Assembly: GCF_016889705.1 (NCBI RefSeq)
Contig: NZ_CP069526.1
Span: forward strand, 5,704,001 to 5,768,000
DNA: 64,000 bases
Source of the DNA: Amycolatopsis sp. FDAARGOS 1241
GTDB taxonomy: Bacteria; Actinomycetota; Actinomycetes; Mycobacteriales; Pseudonocardiaceae
Direction of reading: 5' to 3'
Both the position numbers and the translations under genes were made by a program. Position 1 is the stretch's first letter, and each line of letters opens with the position of its first letter. The notes under the pieces are model-generated. The model made no database searches and was not told the origin of the DNA. It was given only the letters and a program-made list of their open reading frames with translations. Below, piece by piece: positions 1-8,371 of the stretch.

Positions 1-906
1 CTGCTGATCATCGTGCTCGCGGTGCGCATCACGGACCCGCCGCGGACCGGACGCCCGGCGCACTTCGACGTGGGGGGCGCGATCCTGTCGGCGGCCGGGT
101 TGTTCTTCGTGGTCTTCGGCATCCTGCAGACCTCGACCTACGGCTGGCTCAAGTCGCGGGAGGACTTCACGGTCGGTGGCACAGTGCTGATCCCGGCGGG
201 CGGCGTCTCGCCGGTGTGGATCCACGTCGCGATCGGGCTCGTCATCCTCGTGCTGTTCTTCCGGCACCTCCGCCGCGTGGAGCGCGCGGGTCGCACCCCG
301 TTGTTCTCGCTCCGGATCTTCCGCAGCCGCGCGTCGAACCTCGGGCTCGTGACGCAGCTCCTGCAGTGGCTGGTGCTGCAGGGTTCCTTCTTCGTGACGT
401 CGGTGTTCCTGCAGCAGATCCGCGGTTTCACCGCGATCGAGACCGGCCTGGTGCTCGTGCCGGCCACCGTCGGCGTCCTCGGTTCCTCCGCGCTCGCAGA
501 ACGGATGTCGCGGCGGCACTCGCAGCGACGGCTCATCCGGTTCGGGTTCAGCGCGACGACGGTGGGTTTGCTCCTGCTGCTGGCACTGGTCCGCGCCGAC
601 TCGGGGATCTGGACGTTCGTCCCCGGCCTGCTGCTCATGGGCATCGGCATCGGCGTGATGCTCACGGCGTCGGTGAATCTCGTGCAGTCGAGCTCGCCGG
701 AAGAGGCGCAGGGCGACATCTCCGGGGTGTCGCGCAGCGTGTCGAACCTCGGGTCGTCACTGGGCACCGCGCTGGTCGGCTCCGTCCTCGCCGGAGCGGC
801 CGTCCCGGGCAACGGCCCCTTCGCCATCGCCATGGTCCTGCTCTCCTGCCTGGCGCTCGCCGGAGTCGTCACGGCTCTGCGGATCCCGCGGCAGAAGCTG
901 CATTGA
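1..906 (+). CDS. MFS exporter, DHA2 (EmrB/QacA) type, C-terminal part
   Basis: The gene enters from the left edge, so its N-terminal half is missing; 301 codons are visible and are open from base 1. The protein is very hydrophobic, with about seven to eight membrane segments. It includes a loop rich in basic residues (motif ERMSRRHSQRR) and a late GIGIGVMLTASVNLVQ segment followed by SGVSRSVSNLGSSLGTALVG, the arrangement typical of the C-terminal half of 14-TM drug/H+ antiporters. It probably exports a drug or metabolite across the cytoplasmic membrane using proton motive force; the substrate cannot be told. Its last 150 bases overlap the convergent channel gene on the other strand. Confidence 0.85.
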   Translation: MLIIVLAVRITDPPRTGRPAHFDVGGAILSAAGLFFVVFGILQTSTYGWLKSREDFTVGGTVLIPAGGVSPVWIHVAIGLVILVLFFRHLRRVERAGRTPLFSLRIFRSRASNLGLVTQLLQWLVLQGSFFVTSVFLQQIRGFTAIETGLVLVPATVGVLGSSALAERMSRRHSQRRLIRFGFSATTVGLLLLLALVRADSGIWTFVPGLLLMGIGIGVMLTASVNLVQSSSPEEAQGDISGVSRSVSNLGSSLGTALVGSVLAGAAVPGNGPFAIAMVLLSCLALAGVVTALRIPRQKLH

Positions 907-1422
907 CGCCGCCCCCGGCCGTTGGCGGCGGCGCTGGACGGCCACCACGATGACGCGCAGCGCGACGCCGATCACGAGCAGGTCGCCGAGCATCTGCACG
1001 GTGACCAGGATCCGGGCCACCTGCGTGACCGGAACGATGTCGCCGAAGCCGACGGTGGCGAACACGGTGACCACGAAATACAGCGAGTCGGTGCGGGTCA
1101 GCGGCGTGTCGAAGCTGTGGGGCACGTTGTGCTGCAGCACGTAGTAGGCGTTGGCGAACACCAGCAGGAACAGCGGCACGATCAGCGCGAGCGCCTGGAC
1201 ACCCTGCAGCGCCGGGTACTTCGCGCGCAGGATGGCGCGGATCTCCCCGACGACCAGTCCGACGACCAGGCCCACGCCCACGACGAGCCCGGTGATCGTC
1301 CACCCGTCGATCGGCCGGTCGACCGGGAGCAGGTAGTAGACGGCGACGAGCGTGGCCACCGTCAGCACGGGCCGCACGACGAGCAGGGCGACGGAACCCC
1401 GTGCGCCGCGCCCGCTGTTCAC
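757..1422 (-). CDS. two-TM potassium-channel-family protein
   Basis: The 221-residue protein has hydrophobic segments near residues 10-30 and 37-55, a further one near 70-90, then a pore loop with the selectivity-filter signature TVGFGD and a last membrane helix. This is the Ion_trans_2 pore layout of small bacterial K+ channels. The GTG start overlaps the stop of the upstream DUF2252 gene (GTGA), so the two are probably co-translated. The last 50 or so residues (after VVAVQRRRQRP) are polar and low in complexity, and are encoded antisense to the end of the convergent MFS gene. That tail may not matter functionally. There is no RCK or cNMP domain, so gating cannot be inferred. Confidence 0.8.
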   Translation of the reverse strand: MNSGRGARGSVALLVVRPVLTVATLVAVYYLLPVDRPIDGWTITGLVVGVGLVVGLVVGEIRAILRAKYPALQGVQALALIVPLFLLVFANAYYVLQHNVPHSFDTPLTRTDSLYFVVTVFATVGFGDIVPVTQVARILVTVQMLGDLLVIGVALRVIVVAVQRRRQRPGAASMQLLPRDPQSRDDSGERQAGEQDHGDGEGAVARDGRSGEDGADQRGAQ

Positions 1423-2849
1423 CGGCTGGAGTCGGCCTGGACGGCACCCGTCTTGATGGCCTTGAGCAGGGCGGCGTGGTCCTTCTCGTTCTGGTCCGCG
1501 TAGTCGCGGGCGAACTCGGCGATCGCGCGGTCGAACGACTCGCTCGAGCCGAGGTAAGAGCCGATCGCAACGCTGTCGCCGGTGCGGGCGTGGGCGCGCG
1601 CGAGTGTCCACGCGCAGAGCAGGCCGTAGGTCGTCATGTCGCGCGGGTCCAGCGTGTCGACGCGCGCCGAGCCCTTCCAGTCGCGCAGCTGCCGCAGGTA
1701 GAAGTCGCGCTGCTTGCCGTCGACGATCCCGGCGGCCCGGATCCAGCCGAGGAAGATGTCGCTCACGGTCTGCATCAGCCGCTGCCCCACGACGACGCGG
1801 CGCCCGGAGTTGTCGTACTCGCTGGGACCGGCGAACTCCTCCAGTACCGACGGGCCTGCTTCCTTGGCCTGCAGGAACAGCGGGTCGTGGTCGTCGTTGC
1901 CCAGCAGCAGGATCATCCAGCACCGCGTGCCGACGCTGCCCACGCCGACGACCTTGTGGGCCACGTCCACGAGCCGGTAGCGATCCAGCAGCGAGCGGCG
2001 CTCCGGTTCCAGGGTGGCGCGGTAGGCCGCCAGCAGCGCGCCCAGTCCCTCCCGGGCCCGGGCGACGTCCTCCGGCCGGCTCGACAGCTCCTCCATCGGC
2101 AGCACGATCGGCGGATCGGGGGCGATCCGCACTTCGCCGTCGCGGACGACCGTGAAGCGCCGCAGCGCGCCGAGGTTGTCCTTGTTGTGGGCCGAAGCCA
2201 CGTTCTTCTGCATCTCCTTGCGCCGGTGCCCGCGCAAGCGGCCGGCGTACATCTGGTTCACGAGGTCGATGTCGGCGTGCGCGTACCACACCTCGAGCGC
2301 GGTCTGCCCACCGAACTCCCGCATCGCGGTCCGGTACTGGGCCACCGAATCGGTGACGACCCGCCGGCACTCGTGCTCGGTGAACCCGTTCTGCCGGCTC
2401 GCGACCTCCAGGCTCGCGGCGAGCCGCTTGACGTCCCACTCCCACGGGCCGGGCAGCGTCTCGTCGAAGTCGTTGATGTCGAACACGAGCTTGCGCTCGG
2501 GCGAGGCGAACACGCCGAAGTTCATCAGGTGCGCGTCGCCGCACACCTGCACCCGCAGCCCCGAGACCGGCGTGCCGGACAGGTCGCTCGCCATCGGCAG
2601 GGCGGCGCCGCGGAAGAACGTGAACGGCGAGACCGACATGCGCCCGTAGCGGATCGGCAGCAGCTGGGCCACACGCGTGGCGTCCTGACGGGCCAGCAGG
2701 TCCAACGGGGCGGGTGCCTTCGGGTCGCGGGTGAACCCGGCGTGGCTCGAGCGCGGAGTCGCCGCGCGGGCCGCCTTGCCCTTCGCCGCCCGCTCCTCCC
2801 GGCTCTCGCTGCGGATTTCGGTCGCTGTGCGCTCACTGGTGACAGCCAT
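1419..2849 (-). CDS. DUF2252 family protein (kinase-like fold)
   Basis: The 476-residue protein belongs to DUF2252, a family with a protein-kinase/aminoglycoside-phosphotransferase-like fold and no settled function. Visible family motifs are RYGRMSVSPFTFFRGAA, the CGDAHLMNFG segment (an APH-like catalytic loop with Asp and Asn) and DINDFDET (a DFD-like metal site). The ATG at 2849 was chosen because GGAGGGGG lies about ten bases upstream; a longer ORF from 2933 has no such site. The N-terminus is rich in Arg, Lys, Glu and Ala. It is coupled to the ion-channel gene by a four-base overlap. No substrate can be proposed. Confidence 0.85.
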   Translation of the reverse strand: MAVTSERTATEIRSESREERAAKGKAARAATPRSSHAGFTRDPKAPAPLDLLARQDATRVAQLLPIRYGRMSVSPFTFFRGAALPMASDLSGTPVSGLRVQVCGDAHLMNFGVFASPERKLVFDINDFDETLPGPWEWDVKRLAASLEVASRQNGFTEHECRRVVTDSVAQYRTAMREFGGQTALEVWYAHADIDLVNQMYAGRLRGHRRKEMQKNVASAHNKDNLGALRRFTVVRDGEVRIAPDPPIVLPMEELSSRPEDVARAREGLGALLAAYRATLEPERRSLLDRYRLVDVAHKVVGVGSVGTRCWMILLLGNDDHDPLFLQAKEAGPSVLEEFAGPSEYDNSGRRVVVGQRLMQTVSDIFLGWIRAAGIVDGKQRDFYLRQLRDWKGSARVDTLDPRDMTTYGLLCAWTLARAHARTGDSVAIGSYLGSSESFDRAIAEFARDYADQNEKDHAALLKAIKTGAVQADSSR

Positions 2850-2990
2850 CGACGGAGCATCCCCCTCCGGCGGCGTGGCTTTCCTCGCCCGCACGGGGTG
2901 AGACGAGGCATCATCCGGACGGGGTGACGACACCCCGCTCCGCCGCGCTCAGGGTCGGCAGCGGGAACGCCCGGCGAAAGGCGGTGGCCC

Positions 2991-4340
2991 ATGAGCAGGC
3001 CGTCCGGTGAAGCCACCCGTCCGTCGATCACCCGGCGCCTGTGCGCGCTGGGTGCTCTCCTCGCGCTCGCCGCCGCGTTCGTCGTCGCGATCACCGCTCT
3101 GGTGCGCAATCCCGTCGAACTCGCGATCGCGGTGGTGCTGCTCGTCATCGCGACCGTGGCCGCCTGGGCCGCGCTGGTGCGCCGCCGGGCCGCCCGGATC
3201 GTGCTGGCGATCGTCGCGGTGGTCGCGCTCGGCGCGATCGCGGCTCTGCCGGACCTGCGCACTTTCGTGGTGCTGCCGCTGGTGCTCGTGCTCGGCTTGC
3301 TCGCGGCCGCGGCCGCACGGGTCGCGCTGGGCAAGGACCTCGCGACACCGGTCGAGGCCGGGCGCGTCGGCCCCGCGCGCCGCGGCGTGCTGCTGATGAA
3401 CCCGCGCTCCGGCGGCGGGAAGGTCGCGCAGTTCGACCTCGAGAACGTGGCCCGCTCGCGGGGCATCACGCCGGTCGTCCTGCACCGGGGCGACGATCTG
3501 CGGGCGCTGGCCGAAGAGGCGGCGGCGCACGCGGACGTGATCGGGATGGCCGGCGGCGACGGCTCGCAGGCACTGGTGGCCGACGTCGCGCGGCGCCACG
3601 GCCTGCCGTTCGTGTGCGTGCCGGCCGGCACCCGCAACCACTTCGCCCTCGACCTCGGGCTCGACCGCGAGAACGTCGTCGCCGCGCTGGACGCGTACGG
3701 CGAGGCCTTCGAACGCCGCATCGACCTGGCCCTGATCGGCGACCGGGTGTTCGTGAACAACGCGTCGCTCGGCGTGTATGCGACGGTGGTGCAGTCGCCG
3801 GGTTACCGCGACGCCAAGGTCTCGACCGTCGCCGGCCAGCTGCCCCAGCTGCTGGGCCCCGACAGCGAGCACTTCGACCTGAGCTACCGCACACCCGACG
3901 GCGGCGACCGGCCACCGGCGGACATCGTGCTCGTGTCCAACGGTCCCTACCGCCTCGACCGGCTCACCGGCTTCGGCACACGCGAACGGCTCGATACCGG
4001 CGCGCTCGGCATCGTCACCGTGAGCGTCGACCGCGCGCGCGATCTGCCGACGCTCATCACCGCCGAGCTCACCGGGCAGATCGCGCGCTACCCCGGCTAC
4101 CGGTCGTGGGAGACCGGGGAGTTCGTGGTGAGCTCGGGGCAGTCCCTTGTGGACATCGGCGTCGATGGGGAGGCGCTGAAGCTCGAGCCACCCCTGCGGT
4201 TCCGGTCGCTGCCCGGCGCGCTGCGGGTCCGCGTACCGGTCGACGCCCCCGGCTCCGCACCCGCCGCGCTCGCGCCGAAGGGCATGCGCGACGCCGTCCG
4301 CGCGCTGTTCCGCGTACTCGCCGGACGGCCCGCGGGCTGA
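2991..4340 (+). CDS. diacylglycerol/sphingosine kinase-like lipid kinase with N-terminal membrane domain
   Basis: Residues 20-115 form about four membrane helices. From residue 130 follows a DAGK catalytic domain: NPRSGGGK, the nucleotide-binding GGDGS motif and PAGTRNHFALDLGL. The C-terminal half holds the family's beta-sandwich (VDGEALKLEPPLRFR near the end). This family phosphorylates a lipid alcohol (diacylglycerol, a long-chain base or an undecaprenol-like lipid) with ATP at the membrane. The fusion to membrane helices suggests a membrane lipid or a phosphatase-like PAP2-type partner activity, but the helices carry no visible PAP2 motif. It starts at ATG 2991, divergent from the DUF2252 gene with 141 bases between them. 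Confidence 0.88.
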   Translation: MSRPSGEATRPSITRRLCALGALLALAAAFVVAITALVRNPVELAIAVVLLVIATVAAWAALVRRRAARIVLAIVAVVALGAIAALPDLRTFVVLPLVLVLGLLAAAAARVALGKDLATPVEAGRVGPARRGVLLMNPRSGGGKVAQFDLENVARSRGITPVVLHRGDDLRALAEEAAAHADVIGMAGGDGSQALVADVARRHGLPFVCVPAGTRNHFALDLGLDRENVVAALDAYGEAFERRIDLALIGDRVFVNNASLGVYATVVQSPGYRDAKVSTVAGQLPQLLGPDSEHFDLSYRTPDGGDRPPADIVLVSNGPYRLDRLTGFGTRERLDTGALGIVTVSVDRARDLPTLITAELTGQIARYPGYRSWETGEFVVSSGQSLVDIGVDGEALKLEPPLRFRSLPGALRVRVPVDAPGSAPAALAPKGMRDAVRALFRVLAGRPAG

Positions 4341-4426
4341 GGTCCGGCAACAGCCTCATCCACACCGGGCGAAGCGCCCACGCACCCGGGCACCGAAGAT
4401 GTGCGGCCACGAGAAGGGAGCGGACG

Positions 4427-4849
4427 ATGACCGTACAGTCGCCGCCGGGCCCCGTCACCCGCGAATCGGGCTGGGCCAGCCTGATCGTGTTTGGCGCCGT
4501 GATGATGTTCCTCGTCGGGGCCTTCTCGGTCGTCGAGGGCCTCACCGCGCTGTTCGACGACCAGTACTTCGTCACCACCCCGCACGGCGCGCTCTTGTTC
4601 GACCTCACCGGCTGGGGCTGGATCCACTTCGTCATGGGGATCATCGCCGTGCTGACCGGGCTCGGACTGCTCGCCAAGGCGTGGTGGGCGCGCTACCCCG
4701 CCGTCGCGCTCGCCGCGCTCAGCGCGGTGGCGCACCTGGCCTTCCTGCCCGCGGCTCCGTTCTGGGCGGTCATCGTGCTCACCCTCGACGTGCTGGTCAT
4801 CTGGGCGCTGATCGCCCATGGCGAAGACGCGCTCAGCCGCCGCCCCTGA
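4427..4849 (+). CDS. four-TM membrane protein, DUF7144 type
   Basis: The 140-residue protein has four hydrophobic helices (about residues 18-40, 62-82, 87-107 and 110-132) and conserved-looking aromatic turns (GWGWIHF). It resembles the small actinobacterial membrane proteins of the DUF7144/SPW type. The ATG at 4427 is preceded by AGAAGGGAG. Its 3' end overlaps the next gene by 32 bases, so the two are likely co-transcribed. Function unknown. Confidence 0.75.
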   Translation: MTVQSPPGPVTRESGWASLIVFGAVMMFLVGAFSVVEGLTALFDDQYFVTTPHGALLFDLTGWGWIHFVMGIIAVLTGLGLLAKAWWARYPAVALAALSAVAHLAFLPAAPFWAVIVLTLDVLVIWALIAHGEDALSRRP

Positions 4850-5441
4850 GGCGCAGACCCGGCCACCCGGCTCGCTGATCCGCTGGGCGTCCGGCGTGGC
4901 GCAGCACCACCTCGCGCGCGAGCTGCCGCAGCGCTGGGCCCACGTGCAGGGCGTCGCGGCGTGCGCGCGGCGGGTCGGCCACGCGCTGCTGCCCCAGGAC
5001 GAGATGGAACTGCTCGTGGCCACGGCGCTGCTGCACGACATCGGGTACGCGTCCGGGCTCGTCGCGTCCGGCTACCACCCGCTCGACGGCGCGCGGTTCC
5101 TCATCGCGGCCGCGGCCCCGGACCGGCTGGTGCACCTCGTGGCGCACCACTCCGCGGCCATCTTCGTCGCCGAGCAGCGCAGCCTCGCCGGCGAGCTCGC
5201 CGAGTTCACGGACGAGCGGACGGTGCTGCGCGACGCCCTGTGGTTCTGCGACATGCACACGAGCCCCGGCGGCCACCCGACGTCGTTCGAGGAGCGCATC
5301 ACGAGCCTCCGCACGCGCCACAGCCCCGACTCGGACTTCGCGCGCGCACTCGACGCCGGCGGGTTGAGCGCCCGCCGGGACGCGGTCCGGCGCACCGAGC
5401 TGCGGCTCGGCGCCGCGGCCGCGCGGAAGCGCTCACGGTGA
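4818..5441 (+). CDS. HD-domain metal-dependent phosphohydrolase
   Basis: The 207-residue protein contains an HD domain: His in QRWAHVQGV near residue 42, the LLHDIGY motif near residues 71-77, then HPLDGARFL and LVAHHSAA, which supply the remaining metal-binding His/Asp. HD proteins hydrolyse phosphate esters, often of nucleotides. The substrate here is unknown. The start overlaps the upstream membrane-protein gene by 32 bases. The C-terminus is rich in Arg and Ala. Confidence 0.82.
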   Translation: MAKTRSAAAPEAQTRPPGSLIRWASGVAQHHLARELPQRWAHVQGVAACARRVGHALLPQDEMELLVATALLHDIGYASGLVASGYHPLDGARFLIAAAAPDRLVHLVAHHSAAIFVAEQRSLAGELAEFTDERTVLRDALWFCDMHTSPGGHPTSFEERITSLRTRHSPDSDFARALDAGGLSARRDAVRRTELRLGAAAARKRSR

Positions 5442-5454
5442 GTCTCACCCCGTG
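5434..5454 (+). terminator. stem-loop at the end of the HD gene
   Basis: CACGG-TGAG pairs with CTCA-CC-CCGTG around the HD-gene stop codon (5439-5441). There is a two-base bulge and no T-run, so a role as a terminator is only possible. The 86-base gap to the next gene holds no other signal that I can see. Confidence 0.3.
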
Positions 5455-5527
5455 GGGGCGAGGCGCGCGGCCACCCGCGGGGCGACGGTGAACCACGGCG
5501 CAGACCCGAACCCGGCAGGAGACAACT

Positions 5528-6019
5528 ATGACGACGCTGACGGTGTGGAAGTTCGACAGCCCCGAGGGAGCGGACAACGCGGCCACGACCCTCCAGAGCC
5601 TGGCCAAACAGGAACTCATCTCGATCCACGACGCGGCGACCGTGTCGTGGCCGGAGGGCGCGAAGAAGCCGAAGACGCGCCAGCTGCGCAACCTCACCGC
5701 CGGCGGAGCCATGAGCGGCATGTTCTGGGGCATGCTGTTCGGGCTGATCTTCCTGGTGCCGTTCATCGGCGCCGCGATCGGCGCGGCCACGGGCGCGCTC
5801 GCCGGCTCGCTGACCGACGTGGGCATCGACGACGACTTCATCAAGTCCGTGCGCGACAAGACCACCCCCGGCACGTCGGCACTGTTCCTGATGTCCAGCG
5901 ACGCCGTGGTGGACAAGGTGAAGGCCGCGGTCGAGGCAGGCGGGCACAAGCCCGAGCTCCTGCAGTCCAACCTGTCGGCGGAGCAGGAAGCTTCGCTGCG
6001 GGAGATGATGTCGAGCTGA
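5528..6019 (+). CDS. DUF1269 membrane-associated protein
   Basis: The 163-residue protein has the DUF1269 pattern: an N-terminal soluble alpha/beta part (LTVWKFDSPEGADNA), a central glycine/alanine-rich hydrophobic hairpin (about residues 60-97, GMFWGMLFGLIFLVPFIGAA) and a C-terminal part (TSALFLMSSDAVVDKV). Members are common in soil actinobacteria near stress and membrane genes; no biochemical role is established. It starts at ATG 5528 after a GCAGGAG site. The next gene follows after 22 bases. Confidence 0.85.
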   Translation: MTTLTVWKFDSPEGADNAATTLQSLAKQELISIHDAATVSWPEGAKKPKTRQLRNLTAGGAMSGMFWGMLFGLIFLVPFIGAAIGAATGALAGSLTDVGIDDDFIKSVRDKTTPGTSALFLMSSDAVVDKVKAAVEAGGHKPELLQSNLSAEQEASLREMMSS

Positions 6020-6041
6020 CCTCGCGACGAGGGGGCCGGTC

Positions 6042-7346
6042 ATGGCCGAGAGCACTGAGCACCTCACCCCGGTGACCGATGACGAACGGGCCGAGCTGGA
6101 ACAGCTCCGCCGCGAAGTCGCCGAACTGCGGACGACCCGCGCCCGCCGGCCGTGGTTCAGCTGGCGGCCCGTGGTGTCGTCGATCCTCATCGTGCTCGGC
6201 TGCATCCTGGCCCCGCTCGCGCTCACGTCGGTGTGGGTGAACAACCAGATCTCCGACACCGACCGCTTCACGGCCACCATGAGCCCGCTGATCCGCGACC
6301 CGTCGGTGCAGGCGGCCGTGACCAACCGGGTCACCGACGCGATCTTCACGAACATCAACGTGCAGGCCATCGCGACCGACGCCGTCAACGCGCTCGCGGC
6401 CCAGGGCGTCCCGCCGGCGGTCACCGACCGGCTGGACGCACTGACCGGGCCGCTCGCCTCGGGCGTGCGCAGCTTCGTGCACGGCCGCGTCGGCGACCTG
6501 GTGGCGAGCGACCAGATCGCGCAGGCGTGGGATCGGATGATCCGGGTGGCCCACACGCAGGCCGTGGATGTGCTCAACGGGTCGTCCTCGGCGATCGCGA
6601 TCCAGGGCGACAAGGTCGTGGTCGACCTCGCGCCGTTCATCGACGCGGCCAAGCAGCAGCTCGCCGCCGACGGGCTCACGGTCGTGAACCGGATCCCGCA
6701 AATCCACCCCACCATCCCGGTCGCCGACGCCGCCGGCCTGGTGAAAGCGCGCTCGTGGTACACGACCTTGGACCGGCTGGCGACGTGGCTGCCGTGGATC
6801 GCGATCGTGCTGCTCGCCGCCGGCGTGTACATCGCCCGCCACAAACGGCGCGCGCTCGTAGGCGCCGCGCTCGGGTTCTCGCTGAGCATGCTGGTGCTCG
6901 CCATCGGGCTCGCGATCGGCCGCTCGATCATCATCGGCGAAGTGCCGAGCCAGTCGGCCGCGCCCGTCGCAGCGTCGTTCGACATCGTCGTCCGCTTCCT
7001 GCGCGACGGCCTGCGGACCCTGTTCGCGGTCGGGATCGTGGTGGCGCTCGGGGCGTTCCTCGCCGGCCCGTCCTCGACCGCCGTGCACATCCGCCAGGGT
7101 GTCGTCAAAGGGCTGGCGTGGCTGCGCTCGCGCAGCGGCCTGCGCGCGACCGGCCTCGGCAAGTGGGTGCACACCTACCGCGTGGCACTGCGCGCCGGCG
7201 CCGTCGCGATCGCCGTGCTGGTGTTCCTGTTCCTCAACCAGCCGAGCGGGCTCGCGGTGCTGCTGATCGCCGTGGTGCTGCTGGTGGTCCTCGCCGTGAT
7301 CCAGTTCCTGGACTACCCCGGCGACCGGCCGGCGCAGACCGGCTGA
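6042..7346 (+). CDS. integral membrane protein with large extracytoplasmic domain
   Basis: The 434-residue protein has a short N-terminal coiled coil (DDERAELEQLRREVAEL), one membrane helix at about residues 47-68, an extracytoplasmic domain of some 175 residues rich in Val, Asn and Ala, and then four C-terminal helices (from about 245). This matches a widespread uncharacterised actinobacterial membrane family. It sits in a same-strand run with the DUF1269 gene and the 7358 gene (11-base gap), which suggests one transcript. No catalytic motif was seen. Confidence 0.78.
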   Translation: MAESTEHLTPVTDDERAELEQLRREVAELRTTRARRPWFSWRPVVSSILIVLGCILAPLALTSVWVNNQISDTDRFTATMSPLIRDPSVQAAVTNRVTDAIFTNINVQAIATDAVNALAAQGVPPAVTDRLDALTGPLASGVRSFVHGRVGDLVASDQIAQAWDRMIRVAHTQAVDVLNGSSSAIAIQGDKVVVDLAPFIDAAKQQLAADGLTVVNRIPQIHPTIPVADAAGLVKARSWYTTLDRLATWLPWIAIVLLAAGVYIARHKRRALVGAALGFSLSMLVLAIGLAIGRSIIIGEVPSQSAAPVAASFDIVVRFLRDGLRTLFAVGIVVALGAFLAGPSSTAVHIRQGVVKGLAWLRSRSGLRATGLGKWVHTYRVALRAGAVAIAVLVFLFLNQPSGLAVLLIAVVLLVVLAVIQFLDYPGDRPAQTG

Positions 7347-7357
7347 GAGGGGACGCC

Positions 7358-7810
7358 ATGGACGACCTGCGGCCTGCGCCCGACCGCGTCGTGGCGCTGG
7401 GGGCCGTCGCGCTCAAGGCCGGCTGGTGGGCGTCCGGCCCCGTGCGGCGGCTGGGCTGGGCCGTATTGACGGCGGCCGTGCCTGAGGACATGGCGCGGCG
7501 GGCCCTGCGGGACGTGGCCGCCGCGGTCGCGGCGACCGTGCTCGAAATGGTCGACGTGACAGCGCTGGTGCGCGACCACGTCGACCTCGACGCGCTGGTC
7601 GCCGGAGTCGACGTGGCGGCTGTCGTCGCGCGGGTGGACGTGAGCGGGCTCGTGGCGGCCATGGACCTGCCCGCGCTGGTACGGCAGTCGAGCGCAACCG
7701 TCACGGGGGAAGCGGTCCGGGGTGTGCGCACCGCCGGGGTGAGTGCCGACGACACCGTGACGCGGGTCGTCGAGCGGGTGCTGCGGCGCCGTGGTGAGCG
7801 GCTCGCCTGA
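7358..7810 (+). CDS. small Val/Ala-rich helical protein, function unknown
   Basis: The 150-residue protein is dominated by repeats of the type DVxALVxxVDVxAVVARVDV (residues about 66-110), predicted as amphipathic helices. Its N-terminal part is weakly hydrophobic (LGAVALKAGWWASGPVRRLGW). ATG 7358 follows GAGAGGGGA. The 3' end overlaps the RDD gene by 20 bases, so it may act with that membrane protein. I do not recognise a named family. Confidence 0.65.
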   Translation: MDDLRPAPDRVVALGAVALKAGWWASGPVRRLGWAVLTAAVPEDMARRALRDVAAAVAATVLEMVDVTALVRDHVDLDALVAGVDVAAVVARVDVSGLVAAMDLPALVRQSSATVTGEAVRGVRTAGVSADDTVTRVVERVLRRRGERLA

Positions 7811-8255
7811 CCGGCCGGCGGGCATCGTCACGCGCTCGGTGGCAGCCGTGGTCGACGCGGCGGTCGTCGGGCTCGCCGAGGCCGCCGGGTACTTCGCGGT
7901 GGCGGCGGTGAGCTACGCCGCGGCGCCGTGGTCGTTCCGGTGGCCCGCGCCGCCGCCGGTGTTCACAGGCGTGCTCGGCGGGGTCTTCGCGATCGTGTAC
8001 CTGACCGTCTCGTGGCGGACCCTCGGCCGGACCTACGGCGGCGCTCTGCTGGGGTTGCGCGTGCTGACGGACGGGGGCCGCCGGCTCGGCTGGCCGCGGG
8101 CCGCGCTGCGGGCGCTGTTCTACGTCGTGTTCCCGGTCGGCTTGCTGTGGGTCGCGGTGAGCCCCCGCCGCCGGTCAGTGCCGGACGTCGTCCTCCGGAC
8201 GACGGTCCGCTACGACTGGACCACCGAAGGAGTGTCCACAAAGGATCCCGTATAG
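7791..8255 (+). CDS. RDD family membrane protein
   Basis: The 154-residue protein has three hydrophobic helices (about 15-43, 54-72 and 102-121) and the RDD layout: R-x(6)-D near the start of helix 1 (RSVAAVVDAAVVG), and TLGRTYGGALLGLRV before the last helix. RDD proteins are small membrane proteins of unclear, possibly transport, function. The GTG at 7791 (or 7794) lies within the end of the upstream gene, pointing to translational coupling. Confidence 0.8.
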   Translation: MVSGSPDRPAGIVTRSVAAVVDAAVVGLAEAAGYFAVAAVSYAAAPWSFRWPAPPPVFTGVLGGVFAIVYLTVSWRTLGRTYGGALLGLRVLTDGGRRLGWPRAALRALFYVVFPVGLLWVAVSPRRRSVPDVVLRTTVRYDWTTEGVSTKDPV

Positions 8256-8266
8256 GCCGTTATACG
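8249..8266 (+). promoter_or_regulatory. inverted repeat before the SDR gene
   Basis: CGTATA and TATACG form a perfect six-base inverted repeat around GGCCGT. It overlaps the RDD stop codon and lies 106 bases before the SDR start. A second weak repeat (GTGATCCAAGTCAC) follows at 8280-8293. It could be a repressor site for the downstream gene; no regulator can be assigned. Confidence 0.3.
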
Positions 8267-8371
8267 AAAGCGGAGAGACGTGATCCAAGTCACCTCCCTG
8301 AACCGACGGTTTCCGGTGCCCCCGCCGGTCTTGATGCGGACTGGTTCTTCAAACGCGCAAGGGAGTGTCCG

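Noticed and set aside
2525..3872. Long minus-strand open frames opposite the lipid kinase gene
   Set aside because: Arg/Ala/His-rich antisense frames produced by GC-rich codon use; no motifs and no ribosome-binding sites.
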